Notes: generated by a model from the sequence alone, not told the origin. Counted from the first letter of the stretch, positions 46,101 through 60,700 are shown. The stretch is DNA of 64,000 bases from Eudromia elegans (GCA_003342815.1 PTEX01000006.1:379338-443337); one strand, 5' to 3'. Numbers and translations: made by a program.

Positions 46101-47744
46101 AATGCTCACAAATGTTCCATACAGAGAGATGTAGATTTCCATCCTTTTCCCTGATAACTCAGCTTGTTTTGGGTCTCTGCTAATTACAGCAAGAACCAAG
46201 GTGAGAATCTATTAACCAAGGCGTATTTAGAAAGCCCTGGCAGGTTTAACCTCTCTCTGTAAGTGCTAGGTGTGCTAATTACACTGGAACGTCCTCAGCA
46301 CTTGCTCTTAAGCAGGAAAGCATTGTAAACATTTTTTTTTCTAGCCTATTAAAATATAATTCAGGGATGTTTAAAGTGCCCTAGGTCAGGCACAGTACAA
46401 GTGTGGAAATCGATGGGTTGTATTTAGCTCTGTAGCTTCCGTGCAGCCCTAAGGAGAGATTCTGATGGAGATTTGGCCCCTTTAAAGCATCTCCTCCCCT
46501 CTCAGCTAACCTGGTCAATTTGGGGCTAACTGTAGACTGCTTCCATAGTGGGAAAACACTGATGACTTCCAGCTGTTGGTCCCCAATAATAACAATATTG
46601 AGTCGGCTGCTCTGCTCGACTGCAAGGTCGTTGCACAATCAGTGTTATTTTATAACACGTTTTGTGTGTTAAATATGCAGCGTAAAACCAAATTCATGCC
46701 CGAATAAAAACCTATAGCATGCAGCTATTTTCCTGCCATAGGCATATAATCAATAAGAGGATAAGAATGCGGCATGTGTTATTATGAGTAAAGGGTCAAC
46801 ATTAGCTTTAACATATTTAAATTAGCTGCTATTACCATCCCTGCAATACACAGCAGTCAATTAAATTGTCACACAGACGTACAGAGAAGAAGGTAGAAGT
46901 CATAAAACCAAGCAAGAAACACATAATAATGTATCAAAAACGTATGGGGAAAAGGTAGAATGTTAACAGGCTTTCATTTTCGAGCTAAACAGGAACCAAA
47001 TCAATGTCTCATAATAGAGCCAAGTGAATTATATGCAGCAAATAATTTATTCATTTGAATTTAAACCCTTCTCTCTGTTTGCAAGTTACCCATGAGCAGA
47101 CTTCAAATTTTATAAATTTGTTTATTTGAAATTATTCTATGAATGGCTTTTATGGAGGCGCTTAGCCAGGAATCACTTATCACTTTTTGCTTTTGCTGAG
47201 ATCTGCAGTTTGGAAATAGGTATTTCCCCTCTGTGGTCTCCCAGAGCCTGTGAGATGGCTGGTGGTTCTCAGCTGGGTGCCTATCTGCCTTTCCAAAGGC
47301 AGGACCTGATAAGCATAGCTCATAACAGGGCAGGTTTTCTGCAAATGCTGAGCAGTTTCCAGCCCTTTTCTGTGAAATGCTTATAAACTTTTTCCATATC
47401 ATGGATGTTTTTCTGTGTGAAATTTCTGTCATCTCAAACGCAATCGTCTTTTCTAAATTGTCAATGCAAAATCAAGAATTAAATTTGCTACCTATTTCTG
47501 TTGTTAGAACAGGACACTCAGCTCTAGCCCAGTGCCTAGGCTAAAAAGAGAGCAACTCATCTGTGGGAAAGGCACTGGAGTGGGGTAACAGGGATTTTTG
47601 TTTAGTTGCATGGCTAAACAAAACATTGGCTCTGCATTTTCGCTGTTACCTGAGGCAAGTCGTTAGCGGTAAAGCTAAATATGGCTTTGAGTGTGTGTAT
47701 ACACATATATATATGTATCCTCTACTCTCCTAAAGCACCACATA

Positions 47745-47790
47745 TCATAGGTTCAAGGTTGGCTGGGGCCTCTGGAAACGATCATCATAG
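47745..47790 (-). mobile_element. Short CR1-like LINE 3'-end scrap
   Basis: The + strand reads ATCATAGGTTCAAGGTTGGC followed by TGGGGCCTCTGGAAACGATC. This resembles the reverse complement of the CR1 tail (ATCATAGAAT..., GGTTGGAAGGGACCTCTGGAGATCATC). Only about 45 bases are left, so subfamily and limits cannot be given. Confidence 0.45.
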
Positions 47791-49952
47791 TAATAACATC
47801 CATATACACACATTTCCTTGAGGGTCTGTGAGGCTGGTTGGCCTCAAATATCCTTTCAAACAGAAATAAGAAATATATTATTGTTATTATTTCTACCCTG
47901 CTGCCAGCATACAAATGAATTGTCTATTCCCTACACATGAAAGTCAGCGGGGAGCACTTCTGTTTAGCTTGGGGTGCTTTCCTTGAATATCTTAGTGAAA
48001 AACCTGTACCTATTTTATTGCCATAAAAATATTAATTGTCTTTAAATTAAAAATAGCTTCAGGGATTTAATTTTTGTTTCCACTATTTGTCTTACTAAAT
48101 GTTGTGCTTAATATACTCTACCAGACCTCATCAACCCCATGTGCTATATGTGTCAAAATAGAAAAAGCAGCCACCAGTGCCTGCATGAAGTGCTTCATAT
48201 TTCAGGGATGTATTTGCATAGTGAATCCCCGCAGCCACGAAGCAGTGCTAAGGTTAGCACTGAGGATGGCTCACAGTCATCAGGCAAAAGTGCTACTTAC
48301 CCACTACGTAGTCACAGCAGGAAATGGCTAGAAAAGAGAATGGAAAGGTTATTACATGCCTGCAAAAAGCCTCTATGCACCAGGTGAATAGGGAGGAAGG
48401 AAACTCGGTGGCTGAGTGATATCTCTGAAATTGTCTATTGCCTTACGGGCACCGGGCTGCTCCTCACACTGCTTTTGGCTGCAGAGGTTTGTGGCAGAGG
48501 TTGTGATGAGGATTTAGCCATGCGGATGCAGGTGCATGTCAGGAAAGCAAAGAGCAACTTCTGTATGAGGGATTTCAGAAAAAGAAATTGCTTTTGTTTT
48601 AGGGAGATCAGGAGTTGTCTAACTCACTCAAAGCCCCAAAAAAAACAAACCAAAACAAAAACACAAGAGACTTTCTTATTCTGAATCATTTCTAGAAGGG
48701 AAATGAGATAGACCGGGAGACTGAGGCAAGAACTATGTTTAGAAAACAAACCCCACTGTAAGATACAAGCTTCATCCAACAATGTCCTGGAACTGCCTCT
48801 GCTTGGCAGCTGGGGCCCAGATGCAATCCAAGATAAAAGTCCAGGGAATGGAAAAATTTCAGTGGTGCCAGCAACCTTTCCTTTACCAGCTTCTATATTA
48901 ATACTGCTGAATGGACAAACAGCACAGGTTGTTTGTAATAAAAATATTAATTATAGATTGGGGCATTTTTCGAGTCTTAATGGAAAAAAAAACAGTATCT
49001 GAGTCTTCTCTCTCCTTGTATCTCAATGTGCCTTGATCTAGCTGTGTTAAAAGTCAATGTCAGTGGAGATGAACCAGGTCCCCTTGGGTTGTACTGGCTG
49101 CAGAGCTACCAGTGCTGATGTGCCTGCAGACTCCAGCAAGGAGCTGAGGGCAGTGGAGCAGCCTGTTGAAATGCTGCTCTTGAGCAGCCACACAAGCTTG
49201 CAAGAGTCTTGGGTTTCCTCCCTGAGCTTTTCCATGAATGTGGTTTTTATGTGGAAAGCTCAGACCACCCTCGTTATGAAGTTTTTCACCACAGCATTAG
49301 AAGGCACCAGAAACAGTGTATTGCAAAAGCAGTGCATGATATATAGCTATACTGGTGAGTGCCAAACTAAACTGGGAGCCTGAACATGTGGCTGACATAG
49401 AAATTTTACCGTCCTGTCACTTTTTTTTCTTTTTTATTTTACTGACTGGCATATCAAAACCACACGGTGTTATTTTCCTAACAATATATACATTTTCTTT
49501 CTAAGCTGGGTCAGTTTGTGAAAGTCAGAATACCATGAGAATCCTTATGACTTTATGGATTGAAAATAGTCATAAACAGAGGTGCAAATTAGATCCTTTG
49601 TGCCACACTTCTGCTTAAGGTCACTTCCACTGACCTACCTGCAACAGTTTATTGAGGCTTATGCACTAGAGACCAGAGGTTACGATAGCTATTTTATTCC
49701 TTGTGTGCTCTCATTGACAGCAATGGTTATAACTCGAATGCTTTTAACCCCAGCGGGCCAGTGAGGCTCAGGCATCCCTTTAGTGTTTTATTAATTGGCA
49801 TGCTGTTCAGAAAAGTGAAATAAGAAAAGGCCAGCTCCCTCCACTACATTTGCATCCCAGTCACCCAGAATGACATGAGCACTTTTAATATGGTCTGAAT
49901 GAGAGCGGTGTTCTGGAGTAGATTTGGGTTGGAGAAGGGTGCAATGAGAGAG

Positions 49953-49989
49953 CCCATATAATCCCATAATCCCATATAATCCCATAAAA
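49953..49989 (+). repeat. CCCATATAAT / CCCATAAT tandem cluster
   Basis: Four units starting CCCATA, of eight or ten bases, lie head to tail. On the minus strand they read as a repeated MGLYG-type peptide in a short chance frame. Confidence 0.85.
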
Positions 49990-52900
49990 TGGTGCTGTGA
50001 TTCTCCCTGCAGTAGGTGGTCCAGGAGGTCACCGTTAGATCAGCTCTGGGGCTGTTCTAACTTGATCGAGGACACTCTGTCTTCCCAGCAGTTCTGCAAA
50101 GCACAGCACAAAACCTCTCCATCCCTCTAGCGGTTCTGGTTTGTGCTGAGCACAGGGCAACAAATAATGTTACTAGACAGGGAGGCTAATGAGGACAGAC
50201 AGTGTCAATGTTAGGAACTAGAAAGGTCGTGCCTAGCTTGAACCTACCATGTTCAATGACCTCTTCTGGCTCACGGAATCGAACTCTTCTCTCTGCTTTT
50301 CGCCTTTCCCCAGCTGCTTGCTCCACAGGTGGCCTTTTCCTCAGTATCGAAGGAGGACAGCTACTGTCTTCTGTCTATGGAGTTGGTCAAAACACAAAAG
50401 GCTGTCATTCAAACTGGAGTAATGGATCTAGGTAAAGTTTTGAACTTTTGTGGCTCTATTTTTACCATGACCCTGAAAAGTCATGATATGAAATACACCT
50501 GTTGTGGTGTTTACATTCAGAGCACTGAAATATTTATAGCAAGGCAATATCATCATAGTTCTTTAGTACCCTAAGGCTGCTTTCTTAAGAAAACTCTTTG
50601 TTAAAGGGCAAAAACATGTTCAGAAAGGATTTCTGTGCATTGGAGGTGTTTGTTCAGTAGACTGGGCTATATAAATGAGATATGAAACATGATCTGTACT
50701 ACTGGGAGCACTTCCCAAGTGTTCTGATCTGGGCAGCCCCATGTTGAATGATAGTGTTATCATTTCAGCAGCTGACACTACACAGCAGTCCTGTGTTTGG
50801 ACCCTATTGTGATTCATGAGAGAAGGTGATTCATTTGTACTTTGATATCCTAATTATATTGTTGGTTTGTTTTTTGCTTGGAAGCAACACACACAGTCTT
50901 TGATTATGGAATTGAATTGCTGTGGGTTCTGCCAAATGGCAAAAGCAGAGCTGCAATTACAGCAACAAATTCCTCTTCCATGTAGGAATGCTCCCAGGGT
51001 CAAAGCTCCAAAGTGAATCCAAAGAACGTCAGCTCAGAGACACCCACTGTCCTCAGAGAGTGGAGCAGTAGATGGCAAGTTCAAAGGCCTTCAGAAGGCA
51101 TTTCAAAGTCCTAAGTGGGAGGCAGAGATTCTCTACACTTTATTTTTACTTTAGGATCAATGTCATCTTCTCCAGAGGTTCTTCCCCTCTTCTCTCCCTT
51201 CTTCTGTTAAATAAAAGCTGTTATTTCTTAGGTAGTTCGCTTCCTGTTGCTTACTATCTCTGTTCCTCTTCTTAGGTGCTGCCTGTCCCCAGTCTCCCCT
51301 TACCCTACACCTCTTCTTTCAGAGAACTCCCTACATTCAGCCATTCCCACGAGTGCTCCCCCGGCTGCAGAGGTGGGATTAAGATGCCTACAGTCTGAGG
51401 ATGGTAGAACCCAGAGTGTGGAGAAGAAGCAGATTTCCCCAAGCAAACATTGCCCTCTCTGACTAGCCCCTTGGCTGAACCCAAGCTTACTGCGCATCAT
51501 CTGCAGAAGAGATATCACTGCCGGCTGGATCCAGAAGGGGATTTAGTGGGGACATTGCTGTGCAGACGCAGCCTGCCAGGGCAATTTTCAGTTGGATGCC
51601 TGGGCTTCCGACGTGATTCGTGAGAGAATTATATGCTTAAAAATGACATCCCCAGCAGCTGGCCTGTGAGCAGGAAGCCATATAACACAGACAGGAACGC
51701 CTGCCACCGAGTGAGGAGTGTCTTCAGATCTGATATCTGCTTCTGAGAGATTTAGAAGTCAAATTTTGGCCTAGCGTAGCACTTAGGAGACATTTAGATA
51801 CTCACTGGGCAAAGAATGAGAGAAAGGCTTTACAACCTGGTGTTTCGGTGTTCACCGGTGACGGAAGAGGTCTGCTCCTGTCCTTGCTTCCATGAATACT
51901 TAATATGAAATACTTAATTATTTATTAGAGCAGGCACTGGGAACAGGGTCTCTCATCTACCAGGTGAGTGCACTCTGCTATAGCCACGCACTTGCACACA
52001 CTTTCTGGCCCCATGAATATTTAATTACCATGCGTAAAGTGAAACAGTTTCAGGGAGAGAGAATGGAAGATGCCTAGCTCAGGCTAGCAGTGGTCAGAGA
52101 TTTTGCTGGGAGGGCTGATCTAGTGGCACAAGAGAAGGAAATCGGACTGTGTATCTGAAGAGATTTGTAATGGCACAAGCTTTACCAAACACCAAATAGC
52201 AGCACACTAGGAGGGAAAAATGTCTAAAGTGAGCTGGTTGGGTAGCATGCAACCAGGGTTATTCCTTAAGAATGAAGTGACATTTCCAATATTTACCATG
52301 CTTAACAACATGAAAATCAAAGTTATACCATGTCAAAACAAAACAACGCATTTTCCCCTCAGAGAGAAGCCCAGGGTTAACATAGTTGGAGCTCTGGGAA
52401 GAGCTGGAAATCTACTGAAGTATTAGTTGGGAAATTACATACCCTTAAAATAACACACCTGTGAAATGCTCTGGGCACTGGACAGAACAACTCTATCATC
52501 CATCAAAAAATTACTTACCGGGAGCTCCTCTGTGCTAGAGCTGGAAGATGGGGCTGGACATGACTGGGACATGTACTCCGGATGCCAGCATGAAGCCTCC
52601 CACACAAAGCTTCGTTTGGAAAGTGATTTGCTCAAGTGGATGGGAATGAACAGAGAAGAGCGTCCGGAGACCCCTCTGGAGACCCCCAGGAGAGAGCAGG
52701 CAGTGCCACAAAGCCGGCAGCGGCAGCAGCGAGTGACGGAGAGGAGTGGAAAGACGAGTTTCCACTCTTCATACCAGTGTTGGCTTGGGAAGGATGACGT
52801 TACTTGAAATGTACTCGGTAGCCAAAAATAGCGTGTAGTGATAAACCTAGATATGCAGCTGGAAAGCAGGGCTTTCCTGGCAACTGGAAAGAAGTTGAAA

Positions 52901-54619
52901 AGAGCAAATCACGGATAACCACCTACAGATTTATATGCGTAAATGCAAGGTCAAGGCTGTTTTTTGGTTTTTTTTTCCCTAATGACCATTGCACTTCCAC
53001 AAACTTGGAAACTTGGTTTCCTTACCAGAAATAATTACTAGTCTCAAAGATATTAAAAGTAACATTGTTTTTAATCCTTCTCCTGCTGAAAATGTGGGTA
53101 AAAGCCATCAGGAAATGATATAGATGCAGTGGGATCACATATATCTCTCTCCAGTACATTTATGGCTTCACTTTATATGTTTTACAAATTAGATCCATTA
53201 TTATAGTAATAAAGTGGGATTTTAACATTAGACATTTCTATAGATATTATAATAAGATTATTGATAGGCAAGAGAGATGATTTACTGTTCAAGAGGCTTT
53301 AACAACCCCTTGTCAAATGCTGAAGACTGGTCATCATTAAACATACAATTTCCAGTCAAAAATACCTGTCATGATTGCTGAAATATGGTGGTTTACTGTC
53401 TCTACAAGCTCAAGCTTGAGCTTTTTTTTTGTTTTTCTTTTCCTAGGACTATTTATTTGCTGTGAGATGTCAAAACTACTTCAGCTCTATGTTATTTTCC
53501 AGGTGGCTGGATGGGGTCTCCCATGGTAGGACTGTGTGATTGCTCCATTCACAAGGAGCAATTTTCTTGCAAGGGGAAGAAAAGACTTTAATGTCCTACA
53601 GTGTTACACTTGTGTGAGGTCTTGGACCATTGAGAGTGGAACCCTTGTTTTGCAATAATCCAGTGGAGCAAGAGAGGTGAGATGCTTGCAGTGCACAGGA
53701 AACCAGAGAGCAATGCAGATCTGTTGTCCTCACTATTTTAATCTTCCCTTCAGGGCCTTAGGGAATAGTTGGAAAATGTTGAGTTCCTGCTCTGGAGTGC
53801 ACCAGTGGGCCAGGGCAGCTGGGGGACCCTTGCAGTGAGTGTGGGACCAGCAGCCTCCAGGTTCCCTGTGGTCACAAATTGCAGCCTTTGCAGACAAGCT
53901 TCATGAGGCTTCTTCAAGTCTTTCCCTTTCCAACAGTGAAAGCAGTGTCAATGCAGAAGAAGACACATTTTGATGTCCTGGGGCTCTCTACTAAATGGAC
54001 CATATCTAGGAGCTCTCTGAAGAGATTCACCTTACCTTCTCTTGCCTGTGCATTGGGGTGATGGAGGGTTTTTCCTCATGCTGCAACCAGCTCACAGCTG
54101 CAGGACTTGTAAAACTTCCCGATGCATCCTGCAAGCATTTCACAGGAATTATTTGAGGAATACTTAAACCAAGGTTTTGATGGGGAAGTAACATTCTTTA
54201 ATTCTTAGCTCATAGCAGATCTTGGGCAGTAAGGAGACAAAGCCTTCCAAACCATAGCCACTAGTTTTTACTCTTGTACCTCCTTGATAATCGCTTGCCA
54301 CTAGCCATTATAAAAAGGAATTTGGCCAATGAAACTGGAGGAGATGGAAAGATGGAAGTCAAAATCTATTGTTCACCTGTCCTTCACTTTCTCTGGATGA
54401 AATGTGTAATTTCTTTTTACTAGTGTGATCTATCAAGGCACATAAAAAGGTCCTTTGTAGCCTCCTTTAGACTTTCCTGCAGAAAGTTACAGAGATTTTG
54501 TGAACTTTTGGACTTGAATAAGAAACTCTGGATCTTGTCTTTTGCATCGACTCTGGTCTTACTTAAAGCTAGGTTCATAGGTTTTCTAGGCAATCGGTCA
54601 CATATTTAGTTTTTTTCCT

Positions 54620-54725
54620 TTAGAAAAATATTTTCTAAAATTTTCCATTTTCTAAATTCCATTTTCCTAAATTCCATTTTTCTAAATTCTATTTTCCATT
54701 TCTAAAATTTTCCATTTTCTGTCAT
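54620..54725 (+). repeat. Imperfect TTTTCCA/TTTCTAAA repeat cluster
   Basis: Variants of CCATTTTTCTAAATT recur about six times with spacing of roughly 12-20 bases, apparently from slippage of a short AT-rich unit. A small palindrome (TGTCATTTTGGATGACA) lies directly after it. Confidence 0.75.
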
Positions 54726-56564
54726 TTTGGATGACAGAAAACCAATTCGTTTTAGTTCTAAAGATTCCTCTTAAATGTTCACATTTTTCTGTTTATTTGA
54801 TTGAAAAATTATAGGGCAGTTTGTAAATGTTTTCATGCAAAATTGCTATCTAAATGCTAGGAATGATCATTTAATAGTGCCATTATCACTTTTTTTTTTC
54901 CATTGCATAGTAATTAAATTGGTAGTAACAGTTGTAAATGCTTGAATAATTAGTAGTTACCTGGGCACTCAAGTTGCAGTGGATAAAGGTGTCAGAAGTT
55001 CAAACCTCATAACAGGGACAGATCCATTCCTACTAAGTGCTTTTGATTGCAGTTTAACAACCTAAAATTGGATATATGATAGGAATGAAATACAGCTTAA
55101 TGTATGAAGAGAAAGATTCCAGAAGAATAACTTCAGTAGTCTTTTAAATCACTTGTAATATGTGATTCATACAATATTGGGATAATCTGCTTTGGAAGCT
55201 TTAAGAATTTTCTTTAAAATTACCTTCCTATTTAAAGCAATTTCTCATCTAAGCTTTGATCTAATTTTATGCAACATGTGTCAGAACCAAAGCTGGACAA
55301 AGAATTCATAAATGAATTATTTAGCTTATGAATGTCACTTCTATTTCTTTTGGTTAATTGCTCACAAATAGGTAGTGACTTCTGTGAACATATTCATTAT
55401 TCAGATTTATTCAGTGGATAATTGCTGGGAATAATTCTTTGTCTGTAGATTGCTTGGAAGCTTTTTGTTGGAAGCATTAAATAGGAAAAATCTATGCAGG
55501 CTTTCAATGGAAAACAAAATAAAAATATCTTTAACTACTGATGACGTCCTTAAGCAGGACCACTGCAGCCTTCATCAGCAAAGCCAATGTTCTCAGGGTG
55601 AACTTTGCTGCTCCTTCCCACGTTACATAGCAGTAATATATACCAATATATAATCCAATACCTGTGCAGTACTGACTTTGAATGGTACATTCACACTGTG
55701 CATGCAAATAAGTTTTTGCATGACAAGGGTGACTTACGTGTTTGCTCAGCAGAAAAACAAAACAAGCCCGAATGAAGCATGATTGACTTCCCCGTGAATA
55801 AATATGAACAGCCCACACAAAGGGACTAACTGCACAGCCTGTATTTTCCCGCAGTACCCCAATGGAAGATGTCTAAGAAATAAACATAACATGATAAAAC
55901 AATTTTATGCTCTGAGGATAACTGTGTAACCATATGAACTCTTTTTCCATTTCCTTCTGCAGGAATAAATATTTTAGACAAGCAAAGCACTTTGTAAATG
56001 ATGCCTTTGTGGGGATTCGTCTGGCCTGGTTCAATTATTTCGAAACCTAGCAATTTTCTCATATCATTGAATCTGGTTTTATTGCAAATAGGGTCATAGA
56101 AATAGTCACTCATTGCGATAATGGACTTAGTTTATCTTAACTATTAACACTTCCAGTAGGTTTACACACACGTATATATACAATATTTATGGATACGCAC
56201 AGTGCATATATATTAATAATGAAGTAACTTTATCTCCAACAATCTGAAAACAAAATCACGTAATACCATACAGTTCAGGGTGCAGTGGTAACTGGAAGCA
56301 GCATATCAGGATAACAGAACAGAAAAGGAATAAATAAATTAGAAGGGAGTCTTCCATATCTTCTTCAACTTCCAGAGTGTCAATTGAGCCTTTGTTCAAT
56401 ATTCCACCTTTCGTGGTTCTGTGTGCTCTTGATTAATAATTTAGAGATGCACCTTTTGGCAGCAAGGTAAGTTTTGTGTTTGCCAAGAGTGATTTTCCGT
56501 CAGACAATACATCAGGAAAATAAAAAGGAGGATTGCTCCACAGAGCATAATTAGACAAGTACCT

Positions 56565-56570
56565 TCTTCC

Positions 56571-56601
<31 letters not shown>

Positions 56602-56610
56602 CTTTTTTCT
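56565..56610 (+). repeat. (TTTTC)n / poly(T) tract
   Basis: TTTC and TTTTC units run into an uninterrupted T stretch, then TCTTTTTTCT. The lysine-rich reading frame on the minus strand across it is low complexity, not a gene. Confidence 0.9.
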
Positions 56611-57604
56611 GGAGAAATGGATTTGCTGTTGAAAGATGGGGAACACCCATGAGGTATCCTGCAGCACCGTTAGTCCTTCCCAGGCCTTTCGGAAAGGAAA
56701 ATATTGTATAAATCCCAACCTGAGGATAACAATCTGTCTTTTGGACTGTATATTTCCATGTGCATTCTATAATCAGAATGGTCATGGTTAATCTGTTTTC
56801 TCATGGTTACTCTCAAATGGAATCATTTTTGTGGAGTTGAAAAAAAAAATTGACAGTGAAACATGATGAAGGCAAAGTGGTGAGTGGTCAGGTAGCTTGA
56901 TCGTGCTTCATGCTTCTATGTAGCCAACTACACTGAAGGCAATCAGTTTTCCTTTCCACATGTTCCTTAACTCCTGTGATACCTAGAGACCTGCTGCATT
57001 CAGGTCTGTCTGCTAAAGGGGAGGACAGTGTGCTCAGCACAAAACACAACATCTGCTCTTGCTATGGTGCTCCATGAAGGACCCACAAGGTTATCCTCCC
57101 TGAGAGGCCCTCGCTTTCCCCCTTACACATTAGTAGTGGCTTTGACAGCTTTCATGATCGTGTAGATGTATAGGCTGCCCTTTGACGCAGGTGGGCAGAC
57201 CTGGAGCCATTCATCCATGCATTGCAGGCTTGGATTGCCACAGTTTGCAAATATTAAATTACACATGGTAATATTGCATGCAGCCATCTGATTCAACACA
57301 GTGAGATTTATTTCTGAGGGCAGAGCCCAGGCTTTATTTCTGGATGTAGCAGGCACATCTGAGTCTTGTCCTGGCTCTTTGGCAGCAGTTTGGAATTCAT
57401 GGTATGCAGGGGTCTGTACCCTTCTTTAAAACAAAGCCACAAATACCAGACAAAATACAGAGTAGGATTTTGCATTGTGGTGAGAGCATCCTCACTGCAG
57501 GGCAGAGTGATCCTGCTTTCTTGGAACTTCCTAGAAATGAATTAATGCTCTTGAAGAACCTGGTCTCAATTCACCTCTAGCATGAATGCATTAACTTATA
57601 ACAT

Positions 57605-57742
57605 GCATGGATCTGTCTCAGCTTCTTAAAATTGCCTCTCTTATTCATATGTCTTTCTGGATAGATATAACAGGCATGGATCTGTCTCAGCCTCTTAAAA
57701 TTGCCTCTCTTATTAATACGTATTTCTGGATAGATATGACAC
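57605..57742 (+). repeat. Two-copy 69-bp tandem duplication
   Basis: Copies 57605-57673 and 57674-57742 differ at about six positions. The period is a multiple of three, so a chance reading frame (57607-57855) contains a 23-residue repeat, MDLSQLLKIASLI... then MDLSQPLKIASLI.... Nothing else supports coding: there is no homology I recognise, no splice context, and the frame is short. Confidence 0.9.
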
Positions 57743-60700
57743 ATAACCTCAGAGAACTCATGATGATACGTAGTAAATATGGAGAGAATTTCAGTGCTGC
57801 TGAAAGGAACTTTCTAAACAGTTACAAAATGATTCTACATTCATTTCATAATTAGACTCCTGAGATTACAGTCAAGCTATTATTTCTGATTCAATATGCA
57901 TTTTTATTTTTAAAATCTCCCATAAACCATTAGATTTATTTCTCCTGAGGTTTTCTCCTCCATTCTGTTCATCCTGCCACTGGGAACTAAAATGTAAGTC
58001 ATGTATTGATTAAGGAAGAGTTACCAAGTAACCAAATGCTAATATCTGCTGTTGGTTCACTCTTTCCGCATCAGTCAATCCTGTTGAACTGAATGTAGGA
58101 GGACAGAGCTGAAGGGAGTATTGTGATTCTGAAAGACCTTTTATTGCCCAGCTATTATATTTTAAAAACTAAAAGTGGTAATGCCCATTCTCCTTAAAGC
58201 ACCCTTGGCTGTGATTTATGGCAGAGCTTCTGCCAGCCGTATATGAGTGAGAAGTCTGAACCAACTCACATATGGTGGATGGCTGAGCTGACAAAAAATA
58301 AAAGGGGAGGCAAAAACAAGCATGATAAGAAAAAACAATAGAAAAAGCAAGAACAGAATTATGTTTAGGAATTCCAGCAATTACTCTGTGTTCTGTGTTG
58401 CGTTCATTGGTGGTTTTTAATGATTACCGATTTCCCCAAGCGAATTTTGGCCTGAGAATTCAGGCTAGGATAACTGCAGGATATAGTCTAAAATGGGGAT
58501 TAGCAGTCTTGCCTAAATCGCAGAGATATCAAAAGGCTCCTGTTGACTGCAGCAGGCCACTTAATGGATTTGTGGAAAATGGTAAGCATTAATGCCCAGA
58601 TCGGTCCTGAGAAGGGCAGCAAGTGGGACATAAGCTTTGCAAGGCATTGGGAAAGGAAGAGGCCAAGGGAATTGTAATGACACAGGCATCCCGTCATAAG
58701 ATGATTTAAAGGCATTGGTGCAAATGCTCTTGAGCTCCATTTGCAGTGTCACCTTGGAGGAGGATTAGGTTAGATTAGTGACATGAAAGAAGAACAGAAA
58801 ACTGGAGAGAAGGACAGATGGAAGCCTGAGAAAAGCCTAAATGAGTAAAACACATATGAATTAGAAAGAGCTTGGGGGATGATACTGGATGAACAACTTA
58901 AAAAGCAAGTGGCAAACCCTTCTGTCATTGGTAGCTGTTTTACACTAATGTTAATTATATTAAAGTCCACTAAAGAGGATATTTGTTCTGGATTTAATTT
59001 ATTGTAATTAGTATGTGAGTCTTTCCCCTCCACCTCCCCAGTCCTTAGAGAATGGTGTATTCAGAACAGAACAAGCAGTTTTAACAAAGAGTAATCTGCA
59101 CAATTTTCAAAAATAACCATGTGCTTCTGGAGCCTATATTCAATTAACTCTCAAATTTAGCAGTGGTGAGGATATTAAAATGGGAACATTCAGGCAACAC
59201 ATCAAAAAACAAAGGACATCAGGATGTTCAGGTAAGTCAATCAGAAAGACAGTTCTGTTTCATACAACCCATACAACCAAATGGATATTTTGAGCTGTTT
59301 TTTTCCAAAAGCAGAGCATCACTGGGCCTATTGGCATGTCTCCAGCCAGTGCCAGAGGGACCTGCTCTCTCCAAGGTCTATATCTTATGAAGGAAGAGCT
59401 GAGAATAAAACAAGTTCTTATTGGAGAATCCAAGGTCCATCCCTTACTCTGACAGGTTTGGATCAGATCTTGGAAATAGGATGTCCTTTCCAGTGACCTT
59501 AGGAAGATCATATCTATCCTGAAACAGTTTCTCTGTTTCAAGGTGGCTCTTCCACCTTTTTTCTTTTTTTTCTTTCTTCCTTTCCTCACCTTCATTTTTG
59601 TCAGAAATTTAGTCTAGGATCAAGAAACCTTTCATCTTAAATTATACACTTGTGAGAATCATTTCTATTTCAACAAATCAGCTTTTTTTTTCTGATGAGA
59701 AGTTTTTAACAGCATACTTTTCATCTTCTCAAATGTTTGGGCCTTTCAATCAGTCTCCTCACCGAAAGAATGGAAAATACATCACCTTTTATTTTAAAGA
59801 TAGACAAATGTAATGGCAAGGAACAAACTTCACAGGTGGGGCAGATGATAAATTAATAGTGTCTGAAGGGAGGAAGACTGGAAGTGAATTCTCGTTTTAT
59901 CGTGATTCTGGCTACATGGCCTTAACTTGACAAAAGCAAAACATGTGGATATGGAGCGCTGGCTTAGTGTCTTGCATTCTCTCTCTTACATCATGCCAGC
60001 AAGCAATTTCTAGCTTGCTGTTTCCAGCAAGCATTTCTAGGGTTTTTAGAGGGAACTAAGCCTGGAATGCTCCTGCACTCTGCACCTAGGTTTAGCATAT
60101 GCCCTTGTGTTTTGTGGAACTACAAGCAAATTGATCCCTTTTGTACCACACCGAGCCAAAAGGTTCATTCCACTTGTGAAATAAAGGTGATGGTAAGATG
60201 ATTCTTTCTTCCAGAAGACCTCTCCTGTTTCTGTGATTTCAGCTCAGCGGCAGTCAGGCCGTGCATATAAAACTCCTTTTCGTGACACTCCTGTTTCTGG
60301 CGAGAGTTTACACTTACTGCATGGATAGCACCAAAGTGGGCAATTGTCAACTTCCTTGACAGACATTTCTGTCAAGTTCAAATCAAGAAGCTATTAAGAT
60401 GAGATACTATGGTATTGCTTTCCAGGAAAGCTGCTGTCTATTTGATTCCCTACCAATCTTTTCTATGCAAAATTTCTAAAAGCGTATAAAAGGAGGCCTG
60501 TTCCTACCCCACTCCATGAGCAGGGACGTTGTCTCTACTGACCAATTCTTCATGCAGAAACCAGGCAAGATTTGACCTCTGATTTTGTAATCTGTGGGAC
60601 TAGTAGATCTTCATTAAAAAAAGCACAGCCTATTTGTTAGGGCACTTTTGGTCAATCTATCTTTCTCTTATAACAATACAAAATTACTGCAGTCAGTGGA

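Noticed and set aside
54980-55030. AGTTCAAACCT resembles a tRNA/SINE B box
   Set aside because: No A box at the right distance, no cloverleaf and no SINE body.
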